From NCBI RefSeq assembly GCF_041714655.1, contig NZ_CP168219.1, positions 2,108,001-2,172,000 on the forward strand: 64,000 nucleotides of DNA, read 5' to 3'. Shown here piece by piece: positions 1 to 7,007 of this stretch. The DNA is from Pseudoroseicyclus_A sp041714655 (lineage in GTDB: Bacteria; Pseudomonadota; Alphaproteobacteria; Rhodobacterales; Rhodobacteraceae). Positions within the stretch are counted from its first letter, which is position 1. Every line of letters starts with the position of its first letter. Under the pieces are notes generated by a model, which searched no databases, was not told the DNA's origin, and saw nothing but the letters and a program-made list of their open reading frames with translations. Both the position numbers and the translations under genes were made by a program.

Positions 1-649
1 GATGGTCGAAGACCTCCGCCACAACGTCGTCATAGCGCGCCTCGGCCTGCATGGTCTGCGGATCGGCGAGGGAATGCATGAGGCAGACGGGCACGCCCCG
101 CTCCGCCACCAGCCCCGCCATGGCGCTGTCGAAGCGGAAGGCCGAGACGTCGTTGACCATGTCGGCGCCGGCATCGAGCGCCGCCGCCGCCACGTCCGCC
201 TTGCGCGTGTCGATGGAAAGGGGCGCTCCGATCCCGGCCGCGCGGATGGCGCGGATCACCGGGGCGGTGCGGGCGATCTCTTCGGAGGTGGAGACCTCCT
301 CCGCCCCAGGCCGCGTGCTCTCGCCGCCGATGTCGAGGATGTCGACCTCGGCCGCCATCTCGCGGGCGCGGGCGAGCGCCGACTCCAGCGTGGCATGGCG
401 CCCGCCGTCGGAGAAGCTGTCGGGCGTGACGTTGAGGATGCCCATAAGTCGGGGCCGGTCCATCGGGATGCCGCAGATCGCGGGCCGGGGGGCCGAGAGC
501 CGCGCCCGCGCCGCCTCCGGTAAGGCCGCGGCCGGCATCCGGCCGCCGCCCCATTTCTGCACTTCGGCGAACCAGAGCCCGTCCTGCCCGGCGAGCGGCA
601 GCGCCCCCTCCGGCCTCGGCCCCGCCCCGGGGATCGGCGCCAGCCTCAC
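1..649 (-). CDS. folP: Dihydropteroate synthase, partial (runs off left edge)
   Basis: FolP condenses 6-hydroxymethyl-dihydropterin pyrophosphate with p-aminobenzoate in cytosolic folate synthesis. Reading left from a GTG at 649, about 216 residues are visible. They include the first DHPS signature MGILNVTPDSFSDGG, the second signature DILDIGGESTRPG and the pterin-site stretch PLSIDTRKADV. The C-terminal part lies outside the window. The GTG overlaps the folB stop codon as GTGA, so translation is probably coupled. About 65 residues precede the first signature, longer than in E. coli FolP. Identification is secure; the start is inferred from the overlap. Confidence 0.95.
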   Translation of the reverse strand, partial: MRLAPIPGAGPRPEGALPLAGQDGLWFAEVQKWGGGRMPAAALPEAARARLSAPRPAICGIPMDRPRLMGILNVTPDSFSDGGRHATLESALARAREMAAEVDILDIGGESTRPGAEEVSTSEEIARTAPVIRAIRAAGIGAPLSIDTRKADVAAAALDAGADMVNDVSAFRFDSAMAGLVAERGVPVCLMHSLADPQTMQAEARYDDVVAEVFDH

Positions 650-1491
650 GGGAGCGCCCGCACAGGCACGAGTGCCACCGGCTCGGGCTGCCCGACGGAG
701 ACGATCTCCGCCGCGCCGAGCGTATCGGCCAGCCAGGCGGCGAGCGTCGCGGCGTCGCGCGCCTCGGGCGCGCCTGGGGTGTTGAGCACCAGCCGCGAGG
801 GCAGCCAGAGCGCCGTCTGGCCGTTGCGGAGCCCCCAGTCGAGCTCCGTCCGGCTGGCGACCGGCACCAGATCGGGGTGGCGGGCATGGAGCGCCCAGGC
901 CGCCTGCTCCATCGCCAGAAGCGCGATCCGCCTGGCGGCCCCCGGCTCCGCCGCCGCCGGCACCGGCAGGTCCGCCGGTGCGGTCAGGGCGATCATGGGC
1001 ATGTCGCCCAGGCCCTCCGGCGGCACGCGGCCCGGCCCCAGCAGCACCACACGGAAGCGCGGCAGCGCCCCGCCCTGCCCCTCGGCCTCCCCCTTCGCGC
1101 GGACGATCTCGACGCCGAGCGCGAAGGGCCCCCGGTCGAGCTTCTGGATGCGCAGGATCACCCGCTCGGCGAGCGGCTCGGCGAGGATCCGTGCCGCCAC
1201 CGCCTCGGCGAGCGATTCCAGCAGGTCGTGGCGCGCCGCCCCGAGCTCCGCCGCGATGGCCTCCGTCACCCTGTCGTAGGAGAGGATGGCATCGACATCG
1301 TCACCCGCCCCGGCGGCCCGCACCTCGACCACCACGTCGAACTGCAGCCCCTGCCTCAGCCCGCGCTCCGCCTGAAAGGCGCCGATCTCGGCCTCGGTAC
1401 GGTAGTCCCGCACCGAGATCCTGTCCGGCAGCCCCGCCAGCGCCGCCGCCCGCCCCTCCGGGTGCCCGAAGGCCTCATCCGTCTCGCTCAT
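646..1491 (-). CDS. folB: Dihydroneopterin aldolase with a long C-terminal extension
   Basis: 281 residues. The N-terminal part (about 20-135) resembles dihydroneopterin aldolase/epimerase, which cleaves dihydroneopterin to 6-hydroxymethyl-dihydropterin: note the ISVRDYRTEAEIGAF start, the DVVVEV strand and the HDLLESLAEAVA helix. The rest, about 140 residues, is an extra region that I do not recognise as a known catalytic domain. FolB is normally near 120 residues, so this is an extended form; from memory similar lengths occur in Rhodobacterales. The ATG at 1491 is chosen because the aldolase domain starts soon after it. It lies four bases overlapping and upstream of folP in one operon. Confidence 0.85.
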   Translation of the reverse strand: MSETDEAFGHPEGRAAALAGLPDRISVRDYRTEAEIGAFQAERGLRQGLQFDVVVEVRAAGAGDDVDAILSYDRVTEAIAAELGAARHDLLESLAEAVAARILAEPLAERVILRIQKLDRGPFALGVEIVRAKGEAEGQGGALPRFRVVLLGPGRVPPEGLGDMPMIALTAPADLPVPAAAEPGAARRIALLAMEQAAWALHARHPDLVPVASRTELDWGLRNGQTALWLPSRLVLNTPGAPEARDAATLAAWLADTLGAAEIVSVGQPEPVALVPVRALP

Positions 1492-1560
1492 CCTGCACCC
1501 CTCATCTGCCCCTCCCACCTAGGCAACCCGCCGCAGCCCCGCAACATGTGCCCCCCGCCC

Positions 1561-1630
1561 CCCGTCTTTGCTCCAAAGAAATCCTCGGGGGGAGTCGCCT
1601 GAAGGGCGACGGGGGGCAGACAGCCCCCCT
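1561..1630 (+). repeat. Dispersed TTTGC-headed hairpin element, copy 1
   Basis: The copy begins GTCTTTGCTCCAAAG, continues AATCCTCGGGGGGAGTCGC, and ends in two stems: a GTCGC/GCGAC pair and GGGGGGC-AGACA-GCCCCCC. The same order recurs at 16066-16136 (inverted), 16268-16356 and 19656-19712 (inverted), with shorter relatives at 20218-20270 and 54430-54483. It sits between the divergent genes folB and pgeF. Confidence 0.85.
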
Positions 1631-1767
1631 CCCCGCTCTCCTCCCGGTACACCGGCGGCCCGCCGGGCGCCCGAAATCCGTCTCGAGAACACTTCCGCCC
1701 CGATCTTCCGCCGCCGCCCCGCCCCCCGCGCTTGACCCGCCGCGCTCCGCCGGGCACCTCTGGGTCC

Positions 1768-2514
1768 ATGCCCGATCTCGACATGATCATCTCGCCCGCC
1801 CTCGCCGCCCGGCATGCCTTCTTCGGGCGGGCCGGCGGCGCCTCGTCGGGGGTCTATGCCGGGCTCAACTGCGGGCGCGGCTCGGGGGATCAGGCGTCGG
1901 CCGTCACCGTCAACCGCGCCCGGGTGGCCGAGGCGATGGCGGTCCCAGGCCTCGCCGGCGTCCATCAGGTGCATTCCGCCGATGTCGTCACGCTGACCGG
2001 GCTGCCCGAGACCGCGCCCAGGGCCGACGCCATGGTCACCGCGACGCCGGGCCTCGCGCTCTCCATCCTCACGGCCGATTGCCAGCCGGTGCTCTTCGCC
2101 GATGCGGAGGCCGCCGTCATCGGCGCCGCCCATGCCGGCTGGCGGGGGGCGCTCGCGGGCATCCTCGAGAACACCATTGAGGCGATGGAGGCACTCGGCG
2201 CAGACCGCTCCCGTATCCTGGCGGTCATCGGCCCCACGATATCGCAGGCCGCCTACGAGGTCGGCCCCGAGTTCCTCGACGAGATCCGCGCCGATGACGA
2301 GGAGGCCCTGCGCTTCTTCGCGAATGGCGAGGGCGACCGGATGCTCTTCGATCTGCCCGGCTACGGGCTCTGGCGGCTCCGCCGCGCCGGGGTCAGTGCC
2401 GAGTGGACGGGCCATTGCACCTATGCCGATGCGGGGCGCTTCTACTCCTACCGGCGCGCCACCCACGAGGGCGCACCGGACTACGGCCGGCTGATCTCCG
2501 CCATCCGGCTCTGA
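1768..2514 (+). CDS. pgeF: Peptidoglycan editing factor / multicopper polyphenol oxidase family
   Basis: 248 residues, normal for the YfiH/PgeF family (formerly the laccase-domain DUF152). Conserved metal or active-site positions are present: H69 in HQVHSAD, C105 in LTADCQPV and H122 in AHAGWRG, and the C-terminus has the expected FYSYRR. In E. coli PgeF removes wrongly incorporated L-Ser from the UDP-MurNAc peptide; older papers call the family polyphenol oxidase. The ATG at 1768 gives the usual start just before the first strand; an in-frame upstream ATG at 1732 is possible but adds an atypical leader. It reads rightward, divergent from folB. Confidence 0.9.
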   Translation: MPDLDMIISPALAARHAFFGRAGGASSGVYAGLNCGRGSGDQASAVTVNRARVAEAMAVPGLAGVHQVHSADVVTLTGLPETAPRADAMVTATPGLALSILTADCQPVLFADAEAAVIGAAHAGWRGALAGILENTIEAMEALGADRSRILAVIGPTISQAAYEVGPEFLDEIRADDEEALRFFANGEGDRMLFDLPGYGLWRLRRAGVSAEWTGHCTYADAGRFYSYRRATHEGAPDYGRLISAIRL

Positions 2515-2646
2515 CCCGGCGGAACCTCCGGGGCCTCTCACCGATTTCATCTTCATGCCGGCCGGCGGCCGCATTGGTGCCGTTTTGCCGGACGAGCCTG
2601 AAGCCCTGCCAGGACTGCTGCAAGTCCGCCAAAGGAGAGGCGAGAG

Positions 2647-2883
2647 ATGAAGACGACCCCCCGCTGGATCAGCGCCCGGATCCGTGACGCCGCTGCTTGC
2701 CGTCACCGGATGCCCTGGGAGCGCGGGCTGCGCCGCGCCGCCATGATCGCCCGCCGGCAGGCCGGCTTCGCGGCCGCCGGGGGCGCGCATCTGACCGCAC
2801 GCCCTGCGACCGTCGCTATCCCGGTCGCCATCCACGTCGCCCTTGCTGACGGGCCCGGCCCGCGCCGGGCCGGGCGCGGCTGA
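2647..2883 (+). CDS. Small basic protein of unknown function
   Basis: 78 residues with a good ribosome-binding site (AAAGGAG, about 10 nt before the ATG). It begins MKTTPRWISARIRDAA, then MPWERGLRRAAMIARRQ, and ends in an Ala/Pro/Gly-rich tail. It is Arg-rich, with no signal peptide or membrane segment. From memory, small proteins with this TPRW...MPW.RG.RRAA.IARR pattern occur in other Rhodobacterales, often beside a Hint-domain gene as here; I cannot check that. No function is assigned. It is followed at once by a GC-rich hairpin. Confidence 0.7.
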   Translation: MKTTPRWISARIRDAAACRHRMPWERGLRRAAMIARRQAGFAAAGGAHLTARPATVAIPVAIHVALADGPGPRRAGRG

Positions 2884-2888
2884 GAGCC

Positions 2889-2922
2889 GCCGGCCGGCCG
2901 CCCTGCTCGCGGGCCGGCCGGC
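2889..2922 (+). terminator. GC-rich hairpin after the small ORF
   Basis: Arms GCCGGCCGGCC (2889-2899) and GGCCGGCCGGC (2912-2922) enclose a 12-nt loop, starting 5 nt after the stop codon at 2881-2883. No T-tract follows, so it may attenuate or protect the 3' end rather than act as a full intrinsic terminator. Confidence 0.5.
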
Positions 2923-3163
2923 GTGCCTCGAAGGAAGGCCGAATCTCCGCAACGGCACGGTTGACGGAAATACACCAATCCGGGCGCCATGGTTGCGCCC
3001 GGCGAGACGATCCGCCGAAGCCCGCGGAATTGCCCGGGCTCCGGCGACAAACCGTCCCTGATTTTGACAGGCCCGTCCCGGGTCCGTCATGGTCGCGGGC
3101 ACAGCGAAGATCCTCAGCTGTTGTCGGTGGGGGCCGGCAGGTGAGCCTGATGAAGGCGATGCC

Positions 3164-3970
3164 ATGACGATCCCTCTGCCCGCCGTCCATCTGACGGCGG
3201 ATCCATCGGCAAGCCAGCCCGACGGCCGGCTTCACTCCGCCCAGATCACTCGGGCCGACGGGCGACCTCAGCGCAATCAGCCTCTCCTGCGCAAGATCGA
3301 GGTCGCCTGTCTCGACGAGCGCGGCGATATCGTCGATTTCACCCGCCTCGTCCCCTCGCATCCCGTCTTCGACGGCGCCTTCAGCGCTGTCGCCCGCGGC
3401 GCGCTGCTGCAGACGGAGCGCGGCGCCGTCGCCATCGAGGACGTGCTGCCCGGCGACCGGATCCGCACCGGCGGCGGCGACTTCGAGACGCTGCTCTGGA
3501 AGGGCTCGACGCTGATCCACGCCCAGGCGCGCGGCCAGTCGGACGCCATGCGCCGCCTCATCCGCATCCCGGCCGATACGCTCGGCATCGCCCGGCCGAT
3601 GGCCGATCTCGTCCTCGGCCCGGCGGCGCGCATCGTCCGCTCCGTGCCCGGCATCCGCCGGCTGACGGGGGGCGATCACGCCCTGATGCCGGCGCGCGAC
3701 TTCATCGACGATCTCGGCTTCATCGAGCTGACACCGCAGGTGCCGGTGCCGGTCTATCACCTCGCCTTCGCGCGGCACGAGCGCGTCGCCGTCAACGGGC
3801 TGGAGGTGGAGAGCTTCCACCCCGGCCCCGCCCATGCGCTCGGCCTTTCCGGCGAGCTGGAGGAGCTCCTCCTCTCCTGCTTCCCGCATGTGAGCCGCCT
3901 CGCCGATTTCGGCGCGACGCTGATGCCACGCCTCCGCCGGGCGGATCTCGACCTGATCGACGTGGCCTAG
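3164..3970 (+). CDS. Hint-domain protein lacking the catalytic cysteine
   Basis: 268 residues resembling the Hint_2 (hedgehog/intein) proteins conserved in Rhodobacterales. The Hint fold begins near residue 78 at ARGALLQTERGAVAIEDV, followed by LPGDRIRT, and the later block keeps the expected His (LTGGDHALMPARDF). The residue aligned with the Hint nucleophile Cys is Ala, so self-cleavage or splicing through that residue is not expected. It has no signal peptide. The start is the ATG at 3164; further upstream the frame lacks family character. It overlaps the convergent oxidoreductase gene by 4 bp at the stop codons. Its function is unknown. Confidence 0.85.
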   Translation: MTIPLPAVHLTADPSASQPDGRLHSAQITRADGRPQRNQPLLRKIEVACLDERGDIVDFTRLVPSHPVFDGAFSAVARGALLQTERGAVAIEDVLPGDRIRTGGGDFETLLWKGSTLIHAQARGQSDAMRRLIRIPADTLGIARPMADLVLGPAARIVRSVPGIRRLTGGDHALMPARDFIDDLGFIELTPQVPVPVYHLAFARHERVAVNGLEVESFHPGPAHALGLSGELEELLLSCFPHVSRLADFGATLMPRLRRADLDLIDVA

Positions 3971-4968
3971 GCCAGAAGCGCCGCCTCCTGCGCCGCGCTC
4001 ATCCCGGCCTTGAGCGGCTGCGCCCGCGCAGCCCGGTCATGGGCGAGGATGTCGGCGATGGTCTCGCCGAGCGGCCGGAGCACCAGCCCCGCCGCCTCCG
4101 CCTTCGCGGTCGAGAGGGCCATCATATGCGCGAAATCCGGCGCGTCCGGCAGGGCGAGCGGCATGTCCGACCAGGGCGCGACCCCGGCGGCGTCCATCTG
4201 CGCTGCGGTGACCCAGCGCCAGTCCGGCGTGGTGCCCGCGACGCGGGCGATCTCGCCGAAGACCTCCCGCCTTGGCACCCCGCGGCCGGTGACGTTCCAG
4301 ATGCCCCCGAGCCCCGATGCGGCGGCCTGCAGCGCGAAACGGGCGGCGTCGCGCATGTCGATGATCTGCACGGGAGCCTCCGGCGGGGCGGGTACGGGGA
4401 CGGTCCCGCCCGCCCCCGCAAGATCGATCCGCCGCACCCAGAAGGTGAAGCGGCCCGTCGGATCACCCGGCCCGACGAGCAGCCCCAGCCGCAGCGCCGT
4501 TGCCCGGCTGCCGAGCCGCGCCTCGGCGGCAAGCTCGGTGGCACGCTTCAGGGGCCCGTAAAGCGCCGCAAGGCCGGCGGCGCTGCGCTGATCCGGCGGC
4601 GTCGCCTCCACCTCGGCGACGGTCTCGGGCGACGCCGGCGGCACATCCGCAGTCTCGTCGAGCCCGGGCGCGGCGAAGCCGGGATAGGCGGAGATGGAGG
4701 AGGCGAAGACATAGCGCGCCGGCGGCTCCGGCAGCGCATCCATGAGCCCCGTCACGTCGCCGGGCGTGAAGGCGCAGGTGTCGAGCACCCAGTCGAAGGG
4801 CGCGGGGATCGGCCTGCCCTCGTGCCGGTCCATCGCCAGATGTCGGGCGCCCGGGGGCAGGCCCTGCCCCCGGCGCGAGAGCACCGTCACCTCATGGCCG
4901 GCGCCCAGCGCCGCCGCCGTGATGGCGCCGCCCAGAAACCCCGTGCCGCCGACAACCAGTACCCGCAT
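3967..4968 (-). CDS. NAD-dependent epimerase/dehydratase-like SDR protein
   Basis: 333 residues, an extended-type short-chain dehydrogenase/reductase. The N-terminus MRVLVVGGTGFLGG is the nucleotide-binding GxxGxxG motif, and DTCAFTPGD and FASSISAYPG are typical of the family. The usual catalytic YxxxK appears as LYGPLK near residue 138. The substrate cannot be read from sequence. It lies between the convergent Hint gene (4 bp overlap) and the lrp-type gene and is likely transcribed on its own from the gap 4969-5037. Confidence 0.85.
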   Translation of the reverse strand: MRVLVVGGTGFLGGAITAAALGAGHEVTVLSRRGQGLPPGARHLAMDRHEGRPIPAPFDWVLDTCAFTPGDVTGLMDALPEPPARYVFASSISAYPGFAAPGLDETADVPPASPETVAEVEATPPDQRSAAGLAALYGPLKRATELAAEARLGSRATALRLGLLVGPGDPTGRFTFWVRRIDLAGAGGTVPVPAPPEAPVQIIDMRDAARFALQAAASGLGGIWNVTGRGVPRREVFGEIARVAGTTPDWRWVTAAQMDAAGVAPWSDMPLALPDAPDFAHMMALSTAKAEAAGLVLRPLGETIADILAHDRAARAQPLKAGMSAAQEAALLA

Positions 4969-5037
4969 GGCGCCCCTCCTCTGCCCCGAGGAAAGCCCAG
5001 CTTAATACGTAAGTCAATGCTTACAGTAAGCGCCCAC

Positions 5038-5538
5038 TTACCTCTCGGCGGCGAGCCGCGCCTCGAGCACGTCGAAGGGCACGCCCGGCTCGTCCTTGGC
5101 GTCGCGGATCACCAGCGAGGTCTTGACCGAGGCGACATTCGGCGCGGCCGTCAGCTCTTCCGTCAGGAAGGTCTGGAAGCTGCGCAGGTCCGGGGAAGTA
5201 CATTTGAGCAGGAAATCCACCTCGCCGTTCAGCATGTGGCATTCGCGGACGAGCGGCCAGTCGTGGCAGCGCTTCTCGAAAGCGGTCAGATCCGCCTCCG
5301 CCTGCTTGACGAGCCCGACGGAGGCGAAGACCGTCACCTCGAAGCCGAGCTGGCGCGGATCGACATCGGCATGGTAGCCGCGGATGAAGCCCTGCTCTTC
5401 CAGCGCCCGCACACGGCGCAGGCATGGCGGCGCCGAAATGCCCACGCGGCTTGCAAGCTCGACATTCGTCATGCGCCCATCGGCCTGCAGCTCGGCGAGG
5501 ATCTTGCGGTCGATCTGGTCCAAACGGTTGCCGGGCAC
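5038..5538 (-). CDS. Lrp/AsnC family transcriptional regulator
   Basis: 166 residues. An N-terminal winged helix-turn-helix (about 7-65: DQIDRKILAELQADGRMT, VELASRVGISAPPCLRRV) is followed by an AsnC ligand-binding/oligomerisation domain (about 70-155). It most resembles the leucine-responsive branch; the effector amino acid is not predictable. The start is GTG at 5538, supported by a GAGGGAGAG ribosome-binding site about 9 nt upstream; no ATG fits. It is divergent from trxB with about 200 bp between them, so it may control itself and possibly trxB. Confidence 0.92.
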   Translation of the reverse strand: MPGNRLDQIDRKILAELQADGRMTNVELASRVGISAPPCLRRVRALEEQGFIRGYHADVDPRQLGFEVTVFASVGLVKQAEADLTAFEKRCHDWPLVRECHMLNGEVDFLLKCTSPDLRSFQTFLTEELTAAPNVASVKTSLVIRDAKDEPGVPFDVLEARLAAER

Positions 5539-5745
5539 CCTGGCTCTCCCTCGCTACATGCAAAGATCATACGTCAAGACGGCAGCGTGCGCAATAAAAT
5601 GTCGCCCTGACGCAACTTCCGGCAAGCTTCGGGCGACAACCTGCCGAAGGACGAGGCACGGCACGCGGCAGGGCCGCGGGGGTTTCCCCGGGGCGGAGCC
5701 GGGCCTATATCCCCATCCACTGCTCGCCGAAAGGAAGGACATCCC

Positions 5746-6738
5746 ATGGCCGATCCCACCCATACGCGCCTGCTCATCATCGGCTCGGGCCCGGCCGGCT
5801 ATACGGCCGCCGTCTATGCCTCCCGCGCCATGCTGTCCCCGCTGCTGATCCAGGGGCTGGAGCCGGGCGGCCAGCTCACCACCACGACCGAGGTGGAGAA
5901 CTGGCCCGGCGACATCGAGGTGCAGGGCCCCGGCCTCATGGAGCGGATGGAGGCCCATGCCCGCGCGATGGGGGCCGAGATCGTCTCGGACATCGTGACC
6001 AAGCTCGACCTCAAGCGCCGGCCCTTCACGGCGACCTGCGATTCCGGCGCCGTCATCACGGCTGATGCGGTGATCCTCGCCACCGGCGCCCGCGCCAAAT
6101 GGCTGGGCCTGCCGAGCGAGGAGAAGTTCAAAGGCTTCGGCGTCTCCGCCTGCGCCACCTGCGACGGGTTCTTCTATCGCGGGCAGGAGATCGTCGTGGT
6201 CGGCGGCGGCAACACCGCCGTGGAAGAGGCGCTCTTCCTCACCAATTTCGCGTCCAAGGTGACGCTGGTGCACCGCCGCGATTCGCTCCGCGCCGAGCGC
6301 ATCCTGCAGGATCGGCTCTTCAAGCATCCGAAGATCGAGGTGCTCTGGCATCACGAGCTGGAAGAGGTCGAGGGCGCCGACAGCCCGCTCGGCGTCGAGG
6401 GCGTGAAGGTCCGGCATGTCGATACCGGCGAGATCACCGAGATCGCGGCCAAGGGCGTCTTTATCGCCATCGGCCACGCCCCGGCCTCCGAACTGGTGAA
6501 GGACCAGCTCGTCACCCATCAGGGCGGCTATGTGAAGGTCGAGCCGGGCTCGACCCGCACCTCCATCCCCGGCGTCTTCGCCGCGGGGGACCTGACCGAC
6601 CACATCTACCGCCAGGCGGTCACCTCGGCCGGCATGGGCTGCATGGCGGCGCTCGATGCCGAGAAGTTCCTCGCCGAGACCATGGCCGAGGTCGAGACGG
6701 CGCAGATCCCCGCCGAGCCGGCGCCCGCCGCCGAGTGA
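5746..6738 (+). CDS. trxB: Thioredoxin reductase
   Basis: 330 residues, the usual length. It is an FAD/NADPH enzyme that reduces thioredoxin in the cytosol. The FAD motif GSGPAG is at 13-18, the redox-active CATC at 136-139 and the NADPH motif GGGNTA at 153-158; the C-terminal FAAGDL FAD motif is present. The ATG at 5746 has a strong GGAAGGA ribosome-binding site. The C-terminus carries a short Ala/Pro/Glu-rich tail beyond the usual end. Confidence 0.97.
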   Translation: MADPTHTRLLIIGSGPAGYTAAVYASRAMLSPLLIQGLEPGGQLTTTTEVENWPGDIEVQGPGLMERMEAHARAMGAEIVSDIVTKLDLKRRPFTATCDSGAVITADAVILATGARAKWLGLPSEEKFKGFGVSACATCDGFFYRGQEIVVVGGGNTAVEEALFLTNFASKVTLVHRRDSLRAERILQDRLFKHPKIEVLWHHELEEVEGADSPLGVEGVKVRHVDTGEITEIAAKGVFIAIGHAPASELVKDQLVTHQGGYVKVEPGSTRTSIPGVFAAGDLTDHIYRQAVTSAGMGCMAALDAEKFLAETMAEVETAQIPAEPAPAAE

Positions 6739-6818
6739 TCCCGGGCAGCCCGCCGGAGGGATGGCGCCCAAGGCGCGCCTCTGGCGGTCTGGCTAACGGG
6801 AACGCGGTCGCCCCAGGC

Positions 6819-6843
6819 GTAGGGTGGGTTTCCAACCCACCAC
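6819..6843 (+). repeat. REP-like palindrome with GTAG head (solitary copy)
   Basis: GTAG is followed by the palindrome GGTGGGTT-tcc-AACCCACC, between trxB and sat/cysC. The same unit occurs at 22161-22184, 63701-63725 (inverted) and 63751-63774, and begins again at 63991. A GTAG head plus imperfect palindrome is the hallmark of REP elements moved by RAYT (TnpA-REP) transposases. A C-run follows this copy. Confidence 0.85.
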
Positions 6844-7007
6844 CCCCCCCCCCGCGAAAGCGCCACTCCGCCCCAGCCCCCCTCCCTCCCGCCCCCTCGG
6901 CAGCCATTCGCCCACAACAAGGCAGCATTCGCGCGCCCCCGCCTTGCCCCTGCCAAAACCCTTCTCTAGGGAGCGGGCGACATCCGATTTCCGCAAGGCC
7001 GCACGCA

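Noticed and set aside
1519..3165. 548-codon open frame on the minus strand over pgeF
   Set aside because: It is the antisense shadow of pgeF and the small ORF in GC-rich DNA; composition is Arg/Gly/Ala-rich and no family motif appears.
3967..3970. Shared stop region of the Hint gene and the oxidoreductase as an error
   Set aside because: The CTAG overlap gives a proper TAG to both convergent genes, a common arrangement, so no frameshift is implied.
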